Source: Ampelomyces quisqualis (Eukaryota > Ascomycota > Dothideomycetes > Pleosporales > Phaeosphaeriaceae). Taken from it: 64,000 nt of DNA. Both the position numbers and the translations under genes were made by a program. Position 1 is the first letter of the stretch; every line of letters begins with the position of its first letter. Below the pieces are notes generated by a model that did not search any database, had not been told where the DNA came from, and saw only the letters and a list, made by a program, of their open reading frames with translations. This document shows positions 22,072-32,217 of this stretch, piece by piece. The stretch covers positions 1,488,001 through 1,552,000 of the forward strand of contig JAGTXZ010000018.1 in the NCBI GenBank assembly GCA_018398575.1, in the 5' to 3' direction.

Positions 22072-25000
22072 TCAATTCTTCCGCTTCGTCTTCTCATTCT
22101 TCGGCGTCCCATTCGCTTGTCTTTCCTTTTGCTTCTGCTTCTTCTTGATTCCTCCAGCCTCGTCCCCACTCGTCTTCTTGCCATTCCCGTTGATCTTTTC
22201 CTCTCCCTCCCCAGCTGCCCCCTCCTCGTCTTTGTCCTTGACAAGTAACGCATTCAACGCCTCATTGAACTTCTCCATCTGAACGATATCACCAATCTTG
22301 ACGCGCATGTAGTCAAATGCAATAGCGACTTTCATGTTTGGGTTGCGGATCTTGATGACGCGTTCATTCTCGGCAGGGGTGGAGGCGGAGTGTTGGAGTG
22401 TTGACATCTTAGGAGCGACGGCGACCGTTGAAGGGTGAATATCCATGTTATCGGCGTTTTCTAGGGTTGGGTCGACTTCAACGTCGTCATCTTTGGCTTC
22501 TTCTGCAGTGGCTTTCGTGTCGAGGAGCGGGTCTTCTGACTCGCCGTCCTTCACGGTCTGTAGCACAGGTATCTTCTGATACCGTTGGCTGAAGTGCGTG
22601 AGCACGACGGCTTTGGCGTCCATTTGAGAGCCGATACCCAATGCTTCAGATGTCGTGGAATGTTTCTTTGCCTTTGCGTCGCCTTGCAGTTCATCGTCAA
22701 AGGTGGCCTCGTGTATGAGCACGGTGCTGTTTTTGCCAATTTTGGTAAAATGATAGCTTGGTCTGCAGTCTCCCGAGTAACTGACTTTGAGTGGCTTCAC
22801 GTTGGGATCATCCTCTGAAGATGGTGGGAAAGTCATGGAAACAGCCATTGCGCCATAGCAGTGTGCCACTGTCGCAGACTGAATGTCCTCAAAGCCAAAC
22901 AGCTTCTGATAAGTACTCCGCTCTATGCCGTTGCTGGACATTTTGCTACCATCAAAGGAGTTAAGGATCTCGAGCACGGAGTCCGTACCATGGTCGTTTG
23001 CGGTGATTAGAAGAGGGAGTATGCGACTGTACCCAAAATCTTCGACTGACGAGTACTCATAGAGCCACTGCAACATGCCACTATGTGAAATAACCGAAAG
23101 ACCGAAGTCGTCAGATTTGGAGATCAATGTCGTTGCGTCAAGCTTATCAGGGTTCGGGACCGCTCCGTGGACCAATTGGTACCACGCACGGATGAGTCCA
23201 GCAGTGCCCAGATGATGGTCAGCATGCAGATGGCTGATCCATATAACACGCAAATTCTCGATGACGTGCCGTAGTTCTTCCGGAGGGAATACTCTCGTGA
23301 GCTGCCCGAGAGTGTTTTCGCCACAGTCGAGGAGATAGTTGCCCACGCCTGGCACCCTGACTAATGTGGCAGACACGTTGCGGTACTTGGAAGGCAAGGC
23401 TGAGCCAGTTCCAAGGGTGATGACCTCGGTATCAGGGCGCGCTAGCAGCTTCCTCCATTGTTGCATCTTTGGTTCTTCATCACTCACTGCTTGTTGCGCT
23501 TCTTTTGCCAATCGCAGAATAGCCTCATCAGTTTCTTGCGCAGTCGCAGCGCTGTCAAACAATGCGGACTTGGTCTCTTCCTGCACACTGAACTTTGGCA
23601 TAAGCACAAAGTTCATGCCTCTTTCTCCAGCGGTGACGCCGTTAGATAGAGGAGAGGGCTGGGCATGAGTTACTGAGTCGACGTTGAATATGTTCTTCTG
23701 GGGCGTAGTATCGTTGTCGTAATTTAGCACAGAATACCTAGAGGGATCGATTTGCCCCAATCGTGTCGCTTGCCCCGCTACAGAGTCATAGGAAATACGA
23801 TTTGGAGCTACATCTGTTGATGCCAGAATGTGCTGCACATTGCTGAGCTTCGCCATAAAGTCGAGCAAAACAGACTGCGTGGATAAGTTGGGGCCCAACA
23901 TCCATACGATAGCGCCGACGCCGGCCATTACTTGCGAGGAGTTCAATTCTTCTCGCTGGACAATTGCCTTCAGATAATCCAGAGATGGGACATCAAGGAA
24001 GGCGATGCCCTGGCCAGGCCGTTCGTCACCGAGAACTTGGGAAGGTTCTATCCAGTCCCCGTCTTTGTTCTGCACAGACTTTCCTGATGTCAACTTGCCA
24101 TAGTCCGGTCCTCGGGCGACGCCGAGCGCTTTTGCGCGGGCAGGGTCAAACTGCCCCCGAGCCGGGTAGGTTCGCACAATGTAGGAGACACATTGGGGCG
24201 CCGGGCTTGTGGGCGGCATCGACAAGATATTGGCCCCCGGCCATGGCGTCCGCGCGAAGACTTTGATGTCGGGGACAGGCTCTGAGCCGCCGGGCTTTGG
24301 CCCCGTGTAGGGCTCGTAGCCGTGTGTTGCCGGGTTGCGAACGAACATGGCAGCAGGCATCCTCACTTCTGAGATGTGCCGTTCCACCAGCGTGTCAAAC
24401 CTCCAGTTGGAATCGAACATGAACTTGAGCGTGGCAGTGCGTATGCGGTCGTAGCGTGCCTCTCTGTCCTCGGGCGACTCGTTGGCGGGCGCCTGGTGGT
24501 CCGCGAACGAGTTCAGCCGGGCGTCAAAGGCCTGGCGGCGGGCCTCGAGTTTGGCTTCTGCCTGCGCATCCTGCTGGTAGCCCACGGGCGACACAGCCAG
24601 CGGCCACACCTGCAGGGTACCGTCGTCCCAGGTCGGCGGGATGCGGCCGTCGGCGTCCCTGTGCGTCGACGTGTCGGCGTACTCGGTGGCGAGGATGGGG
24701 ATGCCCTTTCTGAAGATGAAGCGGCGACACGTGCCCAGGGTGTGCTTCAGGTTGGGCGGGCCGTGGATGTTGAAGTGCGCGCGCAGCGGCTCGTGGGCGG
24801 CGGTGCGACCGCGCGCCTGGGCCTCGCGATAGCCCTCCATGGCCTGCTCGTAGGAGCTCGAGCTGGCGTCGGCCATGGTCAGCATCATGCCGACCAGGCC
24901 GCCCGTGTTCTTCCACTCGGCCCGGCCCGTCAGGAAGAAGTCCTGCACCTTGAGGAGGCGCGCGCCCTGCTGCACAATGGCGCGCTGGGTGCCCTCGGCC

Positions 25001-25101
25001 ATGCTGCCAAAGACATAGTGCTTCGCGGCGGCCCGGAGCACGGCGATGGTGCCCGGCGTGTCCGACGTCGGTGTCGTGAGGATCTCGACCTTCACCGACA
25101 T
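22072..25101 (-). CDS. TRZ1: tRNase Z, long form (ribonuclease Z / ELAC2 type)
   Basis: Endonuclease that removes 3' trailers from precursor tRNAs in nucleus and mitochondria. From ATG 25101 the protein has 1009 residues; the N-terminal pseudo-nuclease half begins VEILTTPTSDTPGTIAVLRA and includes FLTGRAEWKNTGGLVGMMLT. The C-terminal metallo-beta-lactamase half has ITLGTGSALPSKYRNVSATL, NYLLDCGENTLGQLTRVF, the metal motif SHLHADHHLGTAGL, YSGDCRPSYHF, HEATFDDE and VLTHFSQRYQKIP. The tail is Lys/Glu-rich with an RKN end, a possible nuclear signal. The frame stays open for another 106 codons upstream (to 25419) with an Arg-rich leader-like sequence but no ATG, so a mitochondrial form made from an unseen exon or a non-AUG start is possible. 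Confidence 0.92.
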   Translation of the reverse strand: MSVKVEILTTPTSDTPGTIAVLRAAAKHYVFGSMAEGTQRAIVQQGARLLKVQDFFLTGRAEWKNTGGLVGMMLTMADASSSSYEQAMEGYREAQARGRTAAHEPLRAHFNIHGPPNLKHTLGTCRRFIFRKGIPILATEYADTSTHRDADGRIPPTWDDGTLQVWPLAVSPVGYQQDAQAEAKLEARRQAFDARLNSFADHQAPANESPEDREARYDRIRTATLKFMFDSNWRFDTLVERHISEVRMPAAMFVRNPATHGYEPYTGPKPGGSEPVPDIKVFARTPWPGANILSMPPTSPAPQCVSYIVRTYPARGQFDPARAKALGVARGPDYGKLTSGKSVQNKDGDWIEPSQVLGDERPGQGIAFLDVPSLDYLKAIVQREELNSSQVMAGVGAIVWMLGPNLSTQSVLLDFMAKLSNVQHILASTDVAPNRISYDSVAGQATRLGQIDPSRYSVLNYDNDTTPQKNIFNVDSVTHAQPSPLSNGVTAGERGMNFVLMPKFSVQEETKSALFDSAATAQETDEAILRLAKEAQQAVSDEEPKMQQWRKLLARPDTEVITLGTGSALPSKYRNVSATLVRVPGVGNYLLDCGENTLGQLTRVFPPEELRHVIENLRVIWISHLHADHHLGTAGLIRAWYQLVHGAVPNPDKLDATTLISKSDDFGLSVISHSGMLQWLYEYSSVEDFGYSRILPLLITANDHGTDSVLEILNSFDGSKMSSNGIERSTYQKLFGFEDIQSATVAHCYGAMAVSMTFPPSSEDDPNVKPLKVSYSGDCRPSYHFTKIGKNSTVLIHEATFDDELQGDAKAKKHSTTSEALGIGSQMDAKAVVLTHFSQRYQKIPVLQTVKDGESEDPLLDTKATAEEAKDDDVEVDPTLENADNMDIHPSTVAVAPKMSTLQHSASTPAENERVIKIRNPNMKVAIAFDYMRVKIGDIVQMEKFNEALNALLVKDKDEEGAAGEGEEKINGNGKKTSGDEAGGIKKKQKQKERQANGTPKNEKTKRKN

Positions 25102-25505
25102 CCTGGTGCGCTCGTGGAGCTCGTGTCGCTGGTTGGCCTCGGCCCTCTTCTCGGCCTCCCGGGCTTGCTGTCGTCGGAGATGCTGCTTCTCGAGGGGCTC
25201 CAGCAAAGGACGCAGCAGGGCCTTGGCAGGTGCAGCCCACGAATACGCACGGCAGGAGGAGGGGCTGCTGTTCAACGCATGTCTGTAGGGAGCACAGAGC
25301 GCGCAGATGCCCTGCCGTGGAGACAGTGCTGGGTATGGGCGCAGTCGGCACGCCGCAGACGAAGCACCAGTCGCCGTGGTGATGGAAGCCGCAGTGAATG
25401 CGAATGCAGCAGAGGCCAATGCGCCCGACCGACAGAAGAGAGACGTGCTTGGGGATTATCTTCGCTTGACCATATCATAACGCGCAGAGGCGTCACTTTT
25501 TCGAG

Positions 25506-25599
25506 CCCCGCCCATCGGCCCGGCAAAACTATGTCCCGCCCATCGGCCCGGCAGAACAACGCCCCGCCCATCGGCCCGGCAAAACAATGCCCCGCCCTC
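25506..25599. repeat. 28-bp GC-rich tandem repeat, three copies
   Basis: Copies at 25506-25533, 25534-25561 and 25562-25589, plus a partial unit, each containing CCCGCCCATCGGCCCGGC followed by an A-rich AAAACAATG-like end. The array lies between the 3' end of the dehydrogenase gene and the tRNase Z gene, in the latter's promoter. Confidence 0.9.
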
Positions 25600-25623
25600 C
25601 ACCTTCACTGTCGTCTTCCACGT

Positions 25624-26627
25624 CTAGTTCTTCTTCCGCAAAGCCCCGCCGTCTATAGTGATATCTTGGCCTGGAAATAGTCAGCCCAAGTCATGGTACC
25701 ATGCGCAACACAGAGACTCATCATTTACGAAGCCTGCCTCCATCAACCTGGATTTTGTCAGTTCCCGTTTTGCAGCTACACTCTATGTAGTACACACCAA
25801 AGCGCTGCATCGGCAATATCCTTCGGCCTTCCTGCGCGATTGACCGGATGGTCGCCCACGTCCTTTTCGCTAACCTGGCCCTTCCAGTCCATGCCCTGCT
25901 CATCACCTGAGGTCAATTAGCAAGTCTCCGTCAGACCCCGAAATGAATCTGCTGTACCTTCTCTACACTCATGAGCAGCCTTGATCCTGCCCGGCGCGAT
26001 CAGGTTGACACGGATACCCAACGGTCCCAAGCTAATAGCCATCGAGTGCATCAGTCCCAGCTGACCAGCCTTGCTCGACGCGTATCCTTCCTGGTTGGGA
26101 TCTGACTGATGCGCACGGAATGATCCGATGTGTATAATCGACGGCCCAGCACCGTAGATGATATGTGCGCCCGTCTTCGCGTCGGTTTGGCGAGATTTCA
26201 TGAACGGTATGCATGCTTGGCTCATGGCGAATGGGCCCGTGAGGTTGGTGTCGATGTACGCCTGCCACTCTTCGAACGTATCTGGGTCTTCCATCGTCTT
26301 GCCATCTTTCCATTGTGGACTGGCAATACCGCCGTTGTTGATCAGCACATCGATATTGTTGTTGAAGAACTTGGCTGCCTCCTTGACTTTGGCGCGGATG
26401 TCGTTGACGTTTCGCAAGTCGCAAATGGCTGATTCCACCTTTTTCTCCTCGTAGTACTTTTTCAGGTGGACTCTGGTTGTATATTGCAGCTCCTCGTCGT
26501 CAATGTCAAAGATGAAGACTTTGTGGCCACCTTCTAGGAACATGCGACTGAGTGCCCTTCCAATACCACGTGCTCCTCCCGACACAATGATGTTTCTTGC
26601 AGCTGTCTCCACGTTAATTGGAGCCAT
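25624..26627 (-). CDS. Short-chain dehydrogenase/reductase with a non-GT intron
   Basis: NAD(P)-dependent SDR, substrate unknown. Exons 26627-25958, 25906-25798, 25747-25722 and 25670-25624 give 283 residues with the frame intact. Motifs: cofactor loop IIVSGGARGIGRALSRMF, NNG in DVLINNGGIA, the catalytic Tyr/Lys in GYASSKAGQLGLMHSMA, then LGIRVNLIAPGRIKAAHE. After splicing come AGRPKDIADAALWLMEAGF and GQDITIDGGALRKKN, the usual SDR end. Introns 1 and 2 are GT-AG. The third (25721-25671, 51 nt) starts ATGAGT instead of GTGAGT. If it is not spliced, translation runs into NDESLCCAWYHDLG and stops, losing the conserved tail. Confidence 0.82.
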
Positions 26628-27475
26628 TGTTAATATTTGCTGTTGGTGAATCGGCTGACCAGAAGACAGTCTGGAGGTGCACCTTATCTGCATCCAAGCG
26701 ACAATTCGTCGTTCTGACGTCACATCGAATAATCCCTCGTTACTCCAACATGCTGCAGATGAGCCACTCTCAACATGACTTGCAATCACAAGGTCAGAAA
26801 TACCCGCTTGGTGCAGCTTCTCCTCAACAGAAGGTTAGTCCCTGGATATCAAAAGCCGCTTCTCGAACACATCCCCGCTCGCCACTGCAAAGGCCACATA
26901 GTATTCCGAAAAAGACCCGGCTCAGAAGATATCAGTTCTACAGAGTGTATCAGCTATGGTATAACTCTCACTGGACTCTACTGCATATGTTTCTCGTACC
27001 ACGGCCCCATGTCGTACACTATCAGAACCGTGACAGTGGATGGGAAATTAAAGCGCTTCCTACTGAAGACCAGAGCAGCGGCTTTCAGTCCCCAAATCCC
27101 TTATGAAGGTGATCTTCGTCGAAGACTTGCAGCCCAGTGCTCGATAAACGATGAGCCGACAGATAAGACTGTAGCAACCGACAAGCGAAAGGTAAGAGCT
27201 ACACTGGACCGTAAGTAGATTCGACTATCTCATCCAACACGGAAAGAACCATAAAAAAGCAACTCGTTCTCCCCTCTCACATGTAGGCACAAGCAGGAAC
27301 AAGTTTAGGTACTCAACCAGTGCTCTGCACACCGACCACATTCACCACAACATATCGTATCAATACACAACACCCATTCTTTACGTTCGAGATTCCTAGA
27401 GGCCGAAAATATCCCATCAGGTCTACCAGATACAAATCCAGGTCCGCCGGGAAACCACACCGTTCGCTCGACAAG
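26628..27475. other. Divergent intergenic region
   Basis: About 850 nt between the dehydrogenase and the membrane-protein gene. Two overlapping plus frames (147 and 162 codons at 26618-27218) show no domain and are not called. Confidence 0.45.
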
Positions 27476-28051
27476 ATGATCGCCAAAACCCCATCATCGC
27501 CAACACTTCGCGAGGTAGCTATACATGTCTTCCGGGACCCCGTTTTCCACACCTACATGGGAGGGACAATTGTATCCAGCCTTGTGTGTACAGGGATAGC
27601 TGAGTACAATCTGTGGAGGCTCCGCAAAGCGAGCGAGAATGCATACTCGTGGTGTGTGGTGGTGAGAACATTCCTCCCAAGTAAAAGATCCCTGCACTTG
27701 GCTAACATCCAATGATAGTTCACCGTCCTCACTTACGTCTTCGGCGCAAGCCAGCTCGTCTCTTACCTCAATACTCGCTCACTGAGAACCAAGGCGAGAA
27801 CGGTCCGTCTTCGACTACTGGCGTTGTAGGACGTCGCGGCAGTAGGGGTCACTTGGGCCGCATCAAGCTATTGCCTAGATCCATCAGCATGGATAATTTG
27901 TGTAGTGGTATTTCACACGCTTTGATGTATCTCGTCATGCTCATGACACTGACACTCCTAGGTCTTCGGCGCCGTTCTATTTGCATGCATACACGCCATG
28001 GCTCGAAGCCTTACACAACCAAAGCGTGTGCGGTTCGTAGAGTCGCTATGA
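27476..28051 (+). pseudogene. Small multi-span membrane protein with an internal TAG
   Basis: Exons 27476-27661, 27719-27901 and 27962-28051, with introns GTGAGA..GATAG and GTAGTG..CCTAG, keep one frame throughout: 152 coding triplets apart from a TAG at 27827-27829. Before the stop: HVFRDPVFHTYMGGTIVSSL, then FTVLTYVFGASQLVSYLNTR. After it: AVGVTWAASSYCLDPSAWII, then VFGAVLFACIHAMARSLTQP, ending KRVRFVESL. Hydrophobic segments on both sides predict three or four membrane spans. Codon character and splice sites downstream of the stop look under selection, so this is a recent nonsense mutation, a sequencing error, or a 100-residue truncated product with a fossil 3' part. Family unknown. Confidence 0.55.
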
Positions 28052-28238
28052 GATAGCCGAGGCTCAGAGTTCGTGGTATGAAGATGTGGAGGCAGGGGAT
28101 GTTCAGGTAGTACAAGAACATCGGAATGTACATGCAGCAAGGCACCAAACATGGCGAAAATTGCACCACACAATCGTCGAGAGACAAACACCACCTTCTC
28201 ATCCGTTTCTGTCTTTTCCCACTTTCTACAGCCTCGTC

Positions 28239-28756
28239 ATGATGTACTTACTCACTCTCACCACACTCCTCGCTACAGCACTCGCAACGCCAGACCCAGC
28301 ACCACAAGCTTCATCGCCCCGCCCACACGTCACTCCCACACACCTCTACGTCTGCACCGACGCCTCTTTCGCAGGGAAATGCAGTAACCTCTCGCTCAAT
28401 CCCTCGGTGTGCTGTACGAAGCCCCCAACCATGTTCCCGATCAACCACTCACGCGATGCGTGCACAACAGATACCCTAGGACCCAACTACGCTCGCAAAG
28501 TCTCCTCTGCAGGCCCTGACAAGGGCACGTTTTGCACGCTGTATTCGTACGTCTTACACATACTCACACGCGCACTGGCGCTGGGAAGAGCGGAGACAGG
28601 GAGCTGACGATTGGGCTGTGTAGGGAGAAAGGATGTCGTGGAAAGGCGTTGCCGTTTACGTGGCCTGGAATACGGAGGTTGGGAAGATATGAATATGATG
28701 ATACGACGTCCAGTGTGAGATGCGACTTTATCACTGGTTACAGTAGTCATCCTTGA
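28239..28756 (+). CDS. Small secreted cysteine-rich protein, crystallin-like pattern
   Basis: Exons 28239-28546 and 28624-28756 (77-nt intron) give 146 residues from the first of two adjacent ATGs. The signal peptide is MMYLLTLTTLLATALATP. The mature part has eight cysteines: LYVCTDASFAGKC, NPSVCC, DACTT, GTFCTLY, KGCRGK and VRCDF. The order (Y.CTD..F.G.C, then GP..GT.CT.Y, C.G....TWPGI..L) resembles secreted fungal proteins with a beta/gamma-crystallin-like fold. Small size, secretion and cysteines fit an apoplastic or effector-like role, but that is inference. Confidence 0.68.
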
Positions 28757-29085
28757 AGGGTGGGGGTTGGAGAGAGGGCGAGTATGACTGTACTTGGAGG
28801 CACAGCGGTCTCGGGGCATGACAACAGAGATGGGCTTGATTAGTGGATTGAAACTGTACACGTGTAAAGTAGTTGACAAGATGAGTAGTATCAAACGGAA
28901 ATGCAGTGCGGACAAGGAGGCTTAATCGGGGAATAACATTGATCATCTTTTATCAAATCGAATCGAAACAGATCCCGTAGCCAGGCGCCGGTAACGCCAA
29001 ATTCCCTTGGGTCGAAAGTACAGGTATATGATTGGGCATCCATGCATCGTGAAATCCAAACTCGACAGCGGTAGAGACAACTCGT
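28757..29085. other. Spacer between converging genes
   Basis: 329 nt carrying the 3' ends of the secreted protein and nop1 transcripts. Nothing else seen. Confidence 0.5.
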
Positions 29086-30325
29086 CTATTGCGATCGCTG
29101 GTATACACCTACAACCATGGCGTGGTCACGCTCGAAAGGCTCGAGCGTCAGCTGCTCTTTGGGCTTGATGCCCATTTCCCTAAGCTTGGCGACTTCTTGT
29201 GCGAAGACGGCTTCGGGCGCGGCGGTCGAGTCGATACAGTTGGCCTTGATGGAAATGACAATTCCACCACCGACTTTGAGGAAAAGTCCAGCTGGAAAGT
29301 GTTAGTGGGAATTAGTGTGCCGGGGGATAGCTAAGACGTACCATTCAGACCGACGATACGGGCCTGATCGGGTTGCGCAACATCGGCAAAGATGCAGTCG
29401 ACCATGCCGACCAACATGCGGTATTTGAGCGGGTGACGAGCATCCTCGACAATGGGGATGACGTTTGTGCGGTGGGTGGCCATGTTGATCAGATCACGGC
29501 CGGAGCGGTGCGAGAACTCAACAGCGAAAACGGTTCCCTCGGGTCCAACGATGTCGGCAACGTGCGACACACTGGTACCAGACGCAGCACCAAGGTAGAG
29601 CACCTTGCTGCCAGGGCCCATGTAGATGTTGTCGACACCACCGAGGATACCGGCTGCCAGCTTACTTCGGAAGGGGTTCCAGACGCGGTATTCGATGCTG
29701 CTGGGTGTCGAGCCCTCGGCATTTGCGGCGTTCTCAGAGGCGCCGACGCTGATGCGCTTCTCGCCGTAGACGCTCTCACCGGGGGTCAAGTTCTTGGTAA
29801 CGAGCAGATCCTCCTTTCCACGGGCGACGAAGACACCGGCGTGGCGATGGGGCTCGACAATGACCTTGCTGCGCGCTGATTAGACTTGAGCTGCGAGGGG
29901 AGAGGTGTTCGACATACGCGCCACCACGAGCCCCTCCACGACCGCCACGGGGAGCTCCGCGGCCTCCACGGGGCGCACCACGGCCACCTCCTCGTCCACC
30001 GCGGTCGCCAAATCCACCGCGACCTCCGCCACGTCCACCACGGTCGCCAAAGCCACCTCGTCCGCCGCGGGGGGTAAAGCCTCCGCGGCCACCACGATCA
30101 CCGCCGCCAAATCCGCCACGACCGCCGCCGCGTCCTCTGTTACATGTTAGTGAAATTTCGTGGCTGAGGTCGCGCAGGTCGAGGCAGGGAGGCGCATGAG
30201 GACTGCAATGCGGAATGCATCCGTGTGAACTCCAGGGTCGCTCTTTCCAGCTCGATCGCAAGAATGCATGTGCACAGAACGTGCAGCTTGATGCGTGGGA
30301 GGTCGTACCTGGGAGTGAAAGCCAT
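29086..30325 (-). CDS. NOP1: Fibrillarin, rRNA 2'-O-methyltransferase
   Basis: Nucleolar methyltransferase of box C/D snoRNPs; modifies rRNA and also glutamine of histone H2A. Exons 30325-30309, 30136-29918, 29868-29342 and 29291-29086 give 322 residues. The first exon codes only MAFTP plus part of an Arg codon; exon 2 is the Gly/Arg-rich GAR domain (GRGGGRGGFGGGDRGGRGG). The catalytic domain has RVWNPFRSKLAAGILGG, the SAM motif VLYLGAASGTSVSHVADIVG, VYAVEFSHR-type FAVEFSHRSGRDL, and IFADVAQPDQARI. The end is PFERDHAMVVGVYQRSQ. The first intron is 172 nt, the others about 50. It shares a 382-nt head-to-head promoter with rpl17. Confidence 0.95.
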
Positions 30326-30707
30326 TGTTTATGGGTTGGTCTGTAGAGTAGGAAGGAAGGTGCGAATGGTACTGAACGTGTGTTAGCACATAGTCGCGAA
30401 AAGATGGAAGTGGTAGAGCTCACATTGCAAGCTTAATTCTAATGCGCTAGATGTATGCGCTGTGGAGAGGTGCGATGTGAAGTGCACAGGTCGTCGTCGG
30501 AGTCGCGATGGGTCTGCAGCAGCTCGAGTTCGCAGTTGCAGAGCTCAGAAAAAAACCAGACGCTAAGCAGGCGCGTCCCCACACTGCGTTAGCCCCGTTC
30601 CTGCGCGGCCCGAGCGTTTTGCCGAACAGCCCACACGAATTTGGTCTTTTCCCAACCACCAACATCCCCTTACTAACACCCAGGACACAACCAGCCTGCA
30701 CGACAAA
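30326..30707. promoter_or_regulatory. Bidirectional nop1/rpl17 promoter
   Basis: The start codons of fibrillarin (minus) and ribosomal protein L17 (plus) are 382 nt apart and face away from each other. Both genes serve ribosome production, so co-regulation is plausible. No named binding site was identified with confidence. Confidence 0.6.
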
Positions 30708-31483
30708 ATGGTAGGTCCAACATGGCCGCCATTGATGCAACCGTTCATTTGGAGAACGAGGCACTAATGCAGTGCAGGTTCGCTACGCAGCAACCAGCAT
30801 CGACGGCGCAAAGTCTGCGCGCGCCCGCGGCAGCTACCTCCGCGTCTCCTTCAAGAACACCCGCGAGACTGCCCAGGCCATCAACGGCTGGAAGCTCGAG
30901 CGCGCCCTCACCTACCTCGGAAATGTCTTGGAGCACAAGGAGGCTATTCCCATGAGGCGGTACGCTGGCGGAACTGGACGCACTGCGCAGGGTGAGTCCC
31001 GATGGTTGAGATACAACCGCACGGCAAGAGGCGGATCTTTTGGCATTGGAACCACAGGAGCGTGCGACAGTAATCCAGAACAGGCTGACCATCACCAGGC
31101 AAGGCTCTCGGTGTCTCCAGGGCTCGCTGGCCCGTCAAGTCCGCCGAGATTCTTCTCGGTCTCCTCAAGAACGCTGAGGCCAACGCCGACACCAAGGGTC
31201 TCGACACCAGCAACCTGGTCGTCAAGCACATCCAGGTCAACCAGGCCCCCAAGCAGCGCAGGCGCACATACCGTGCCCACGGTCGCGTACGTAGATTCGA
31301 ATCCACCCTCAACGCCCTCTAACAATTTCATAGATCAACCCCTACATGTCGAACCCCTCCCACATCGAGCTCATCCTCACCGAGGGTGCCGAGGTCGTCC
31401 AGAAGGGTCCCCAGTCTGTCGAGCGCCGTTTGAACTCGAGGCAGCGTGGCAGGGAGGTCCGCAAAGCCATCACCGCCGCATAA
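30708..31483 (+). CDS. RPL17: 60S ribosomal protein L17 (uL22)
   Basis: Large-subunit protein lining the peptide exit tunnel. Exons 30708-30710 (the ATG alone), 30778-30991, 31099-31286 and 31334-31483 give 184 residues. Diagnostic stretches are VRYAATSIDGAKSARARGSY, YLGNVLEHKEAIPMRRYAGG, SRARWPVKSAEILLGLLKNA, NLVVKHIQVNQAPKQRRRTY and the end SRQRGREVRKAITAA. An intron directly after the start codon is typical of fungal ribosomal protein genes. Confidence 0.96.
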
Positions 31484-32217
31484 ACAAAGGGCGGCAGAAG
31501 AGGACTTTTGAGCAGAAGAAAAGGTCACGTCACGGGCACGGTCTGGAGTCAATGAGCGATGAATCTTAGGGTCTTTCACACTCGTCATGTAATCATGATA
31601 TGGGACTTCGAATTTTCCGGTGTCTGGTCGATGAAGAAAATAGGCCAAAGCCTGATACCCAAACCACACTCACGTGCGCCCTCCATTGTGTTGATGCGTG
31701 ATGCCGCATACACAGACAACAGTTCTCAGGTTTTGAGGAAACAAGTCACTCCAATTGCCCATAACAGTCGCTACCTTTGAACAGCGCCAAAGTTCTAGTA
31801 CGCTAATCTGATCATGCTCCGAAAGAGGCGGCCTGCTAACCATGTTGAGGCTAGTCAGTTTTCACGGCGCGAGTCCGGTATGATTTATTGCAACTCAGCC
31901 AGACCGATAACAACCCATCGCTAGAAAGCCTTAAAACGTTCTTCGATCACTTGCTTTGCGACCCCTTTTGCTTTGATGATATCATGCCCTTGACTCGCTC
32001 GGTCGTTCTTCTCTTGCGTCCTCGGCCCCTACCAAGTTTTAATCATGACGCAATGCCCAGCTTCTTCATCAAGTACCTCGCCACAAAATTGTCAAGAAAT
32101 AGGGATTGTATATAGGCAAGGATATTCCCGCTTGTAGATATTCCTCCCAACGGCTTTTTGTCGAAGCCAATCAGTGATACCCTCAGAAATTTCTTGACCA
32201 TACTTTTTCAAGCTACA
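31484..32217. other. Intergenic, nothing supported
   Basis: About 730 nt with only short unrelated frames; contains the rpl17 3' region and the promoter of the glucanase-like gene. Confidence 0.5.

Noticed and set aside
25534..25599. Tandem repeat as a CRISPR array
   Set aside because: The units are directly adjacent without unique spacers and the genome is fungal.
24376..25680. 434-codon plus-strand frame
   Set aside because: It lies antisense to tRNase Z, is Arg/Gly/Leu-biased from GC-rich codons and lacks domains; the minus frame carries all the metal-binding motifs.
27827..27835. Programmed stop readthrough as in cryptic peroxisomal isoforms
   Set aside because: The known leaky contexts (TGA CTA, or TAG CAR YYA) are absent and no peroxisomal C-terminus follows.
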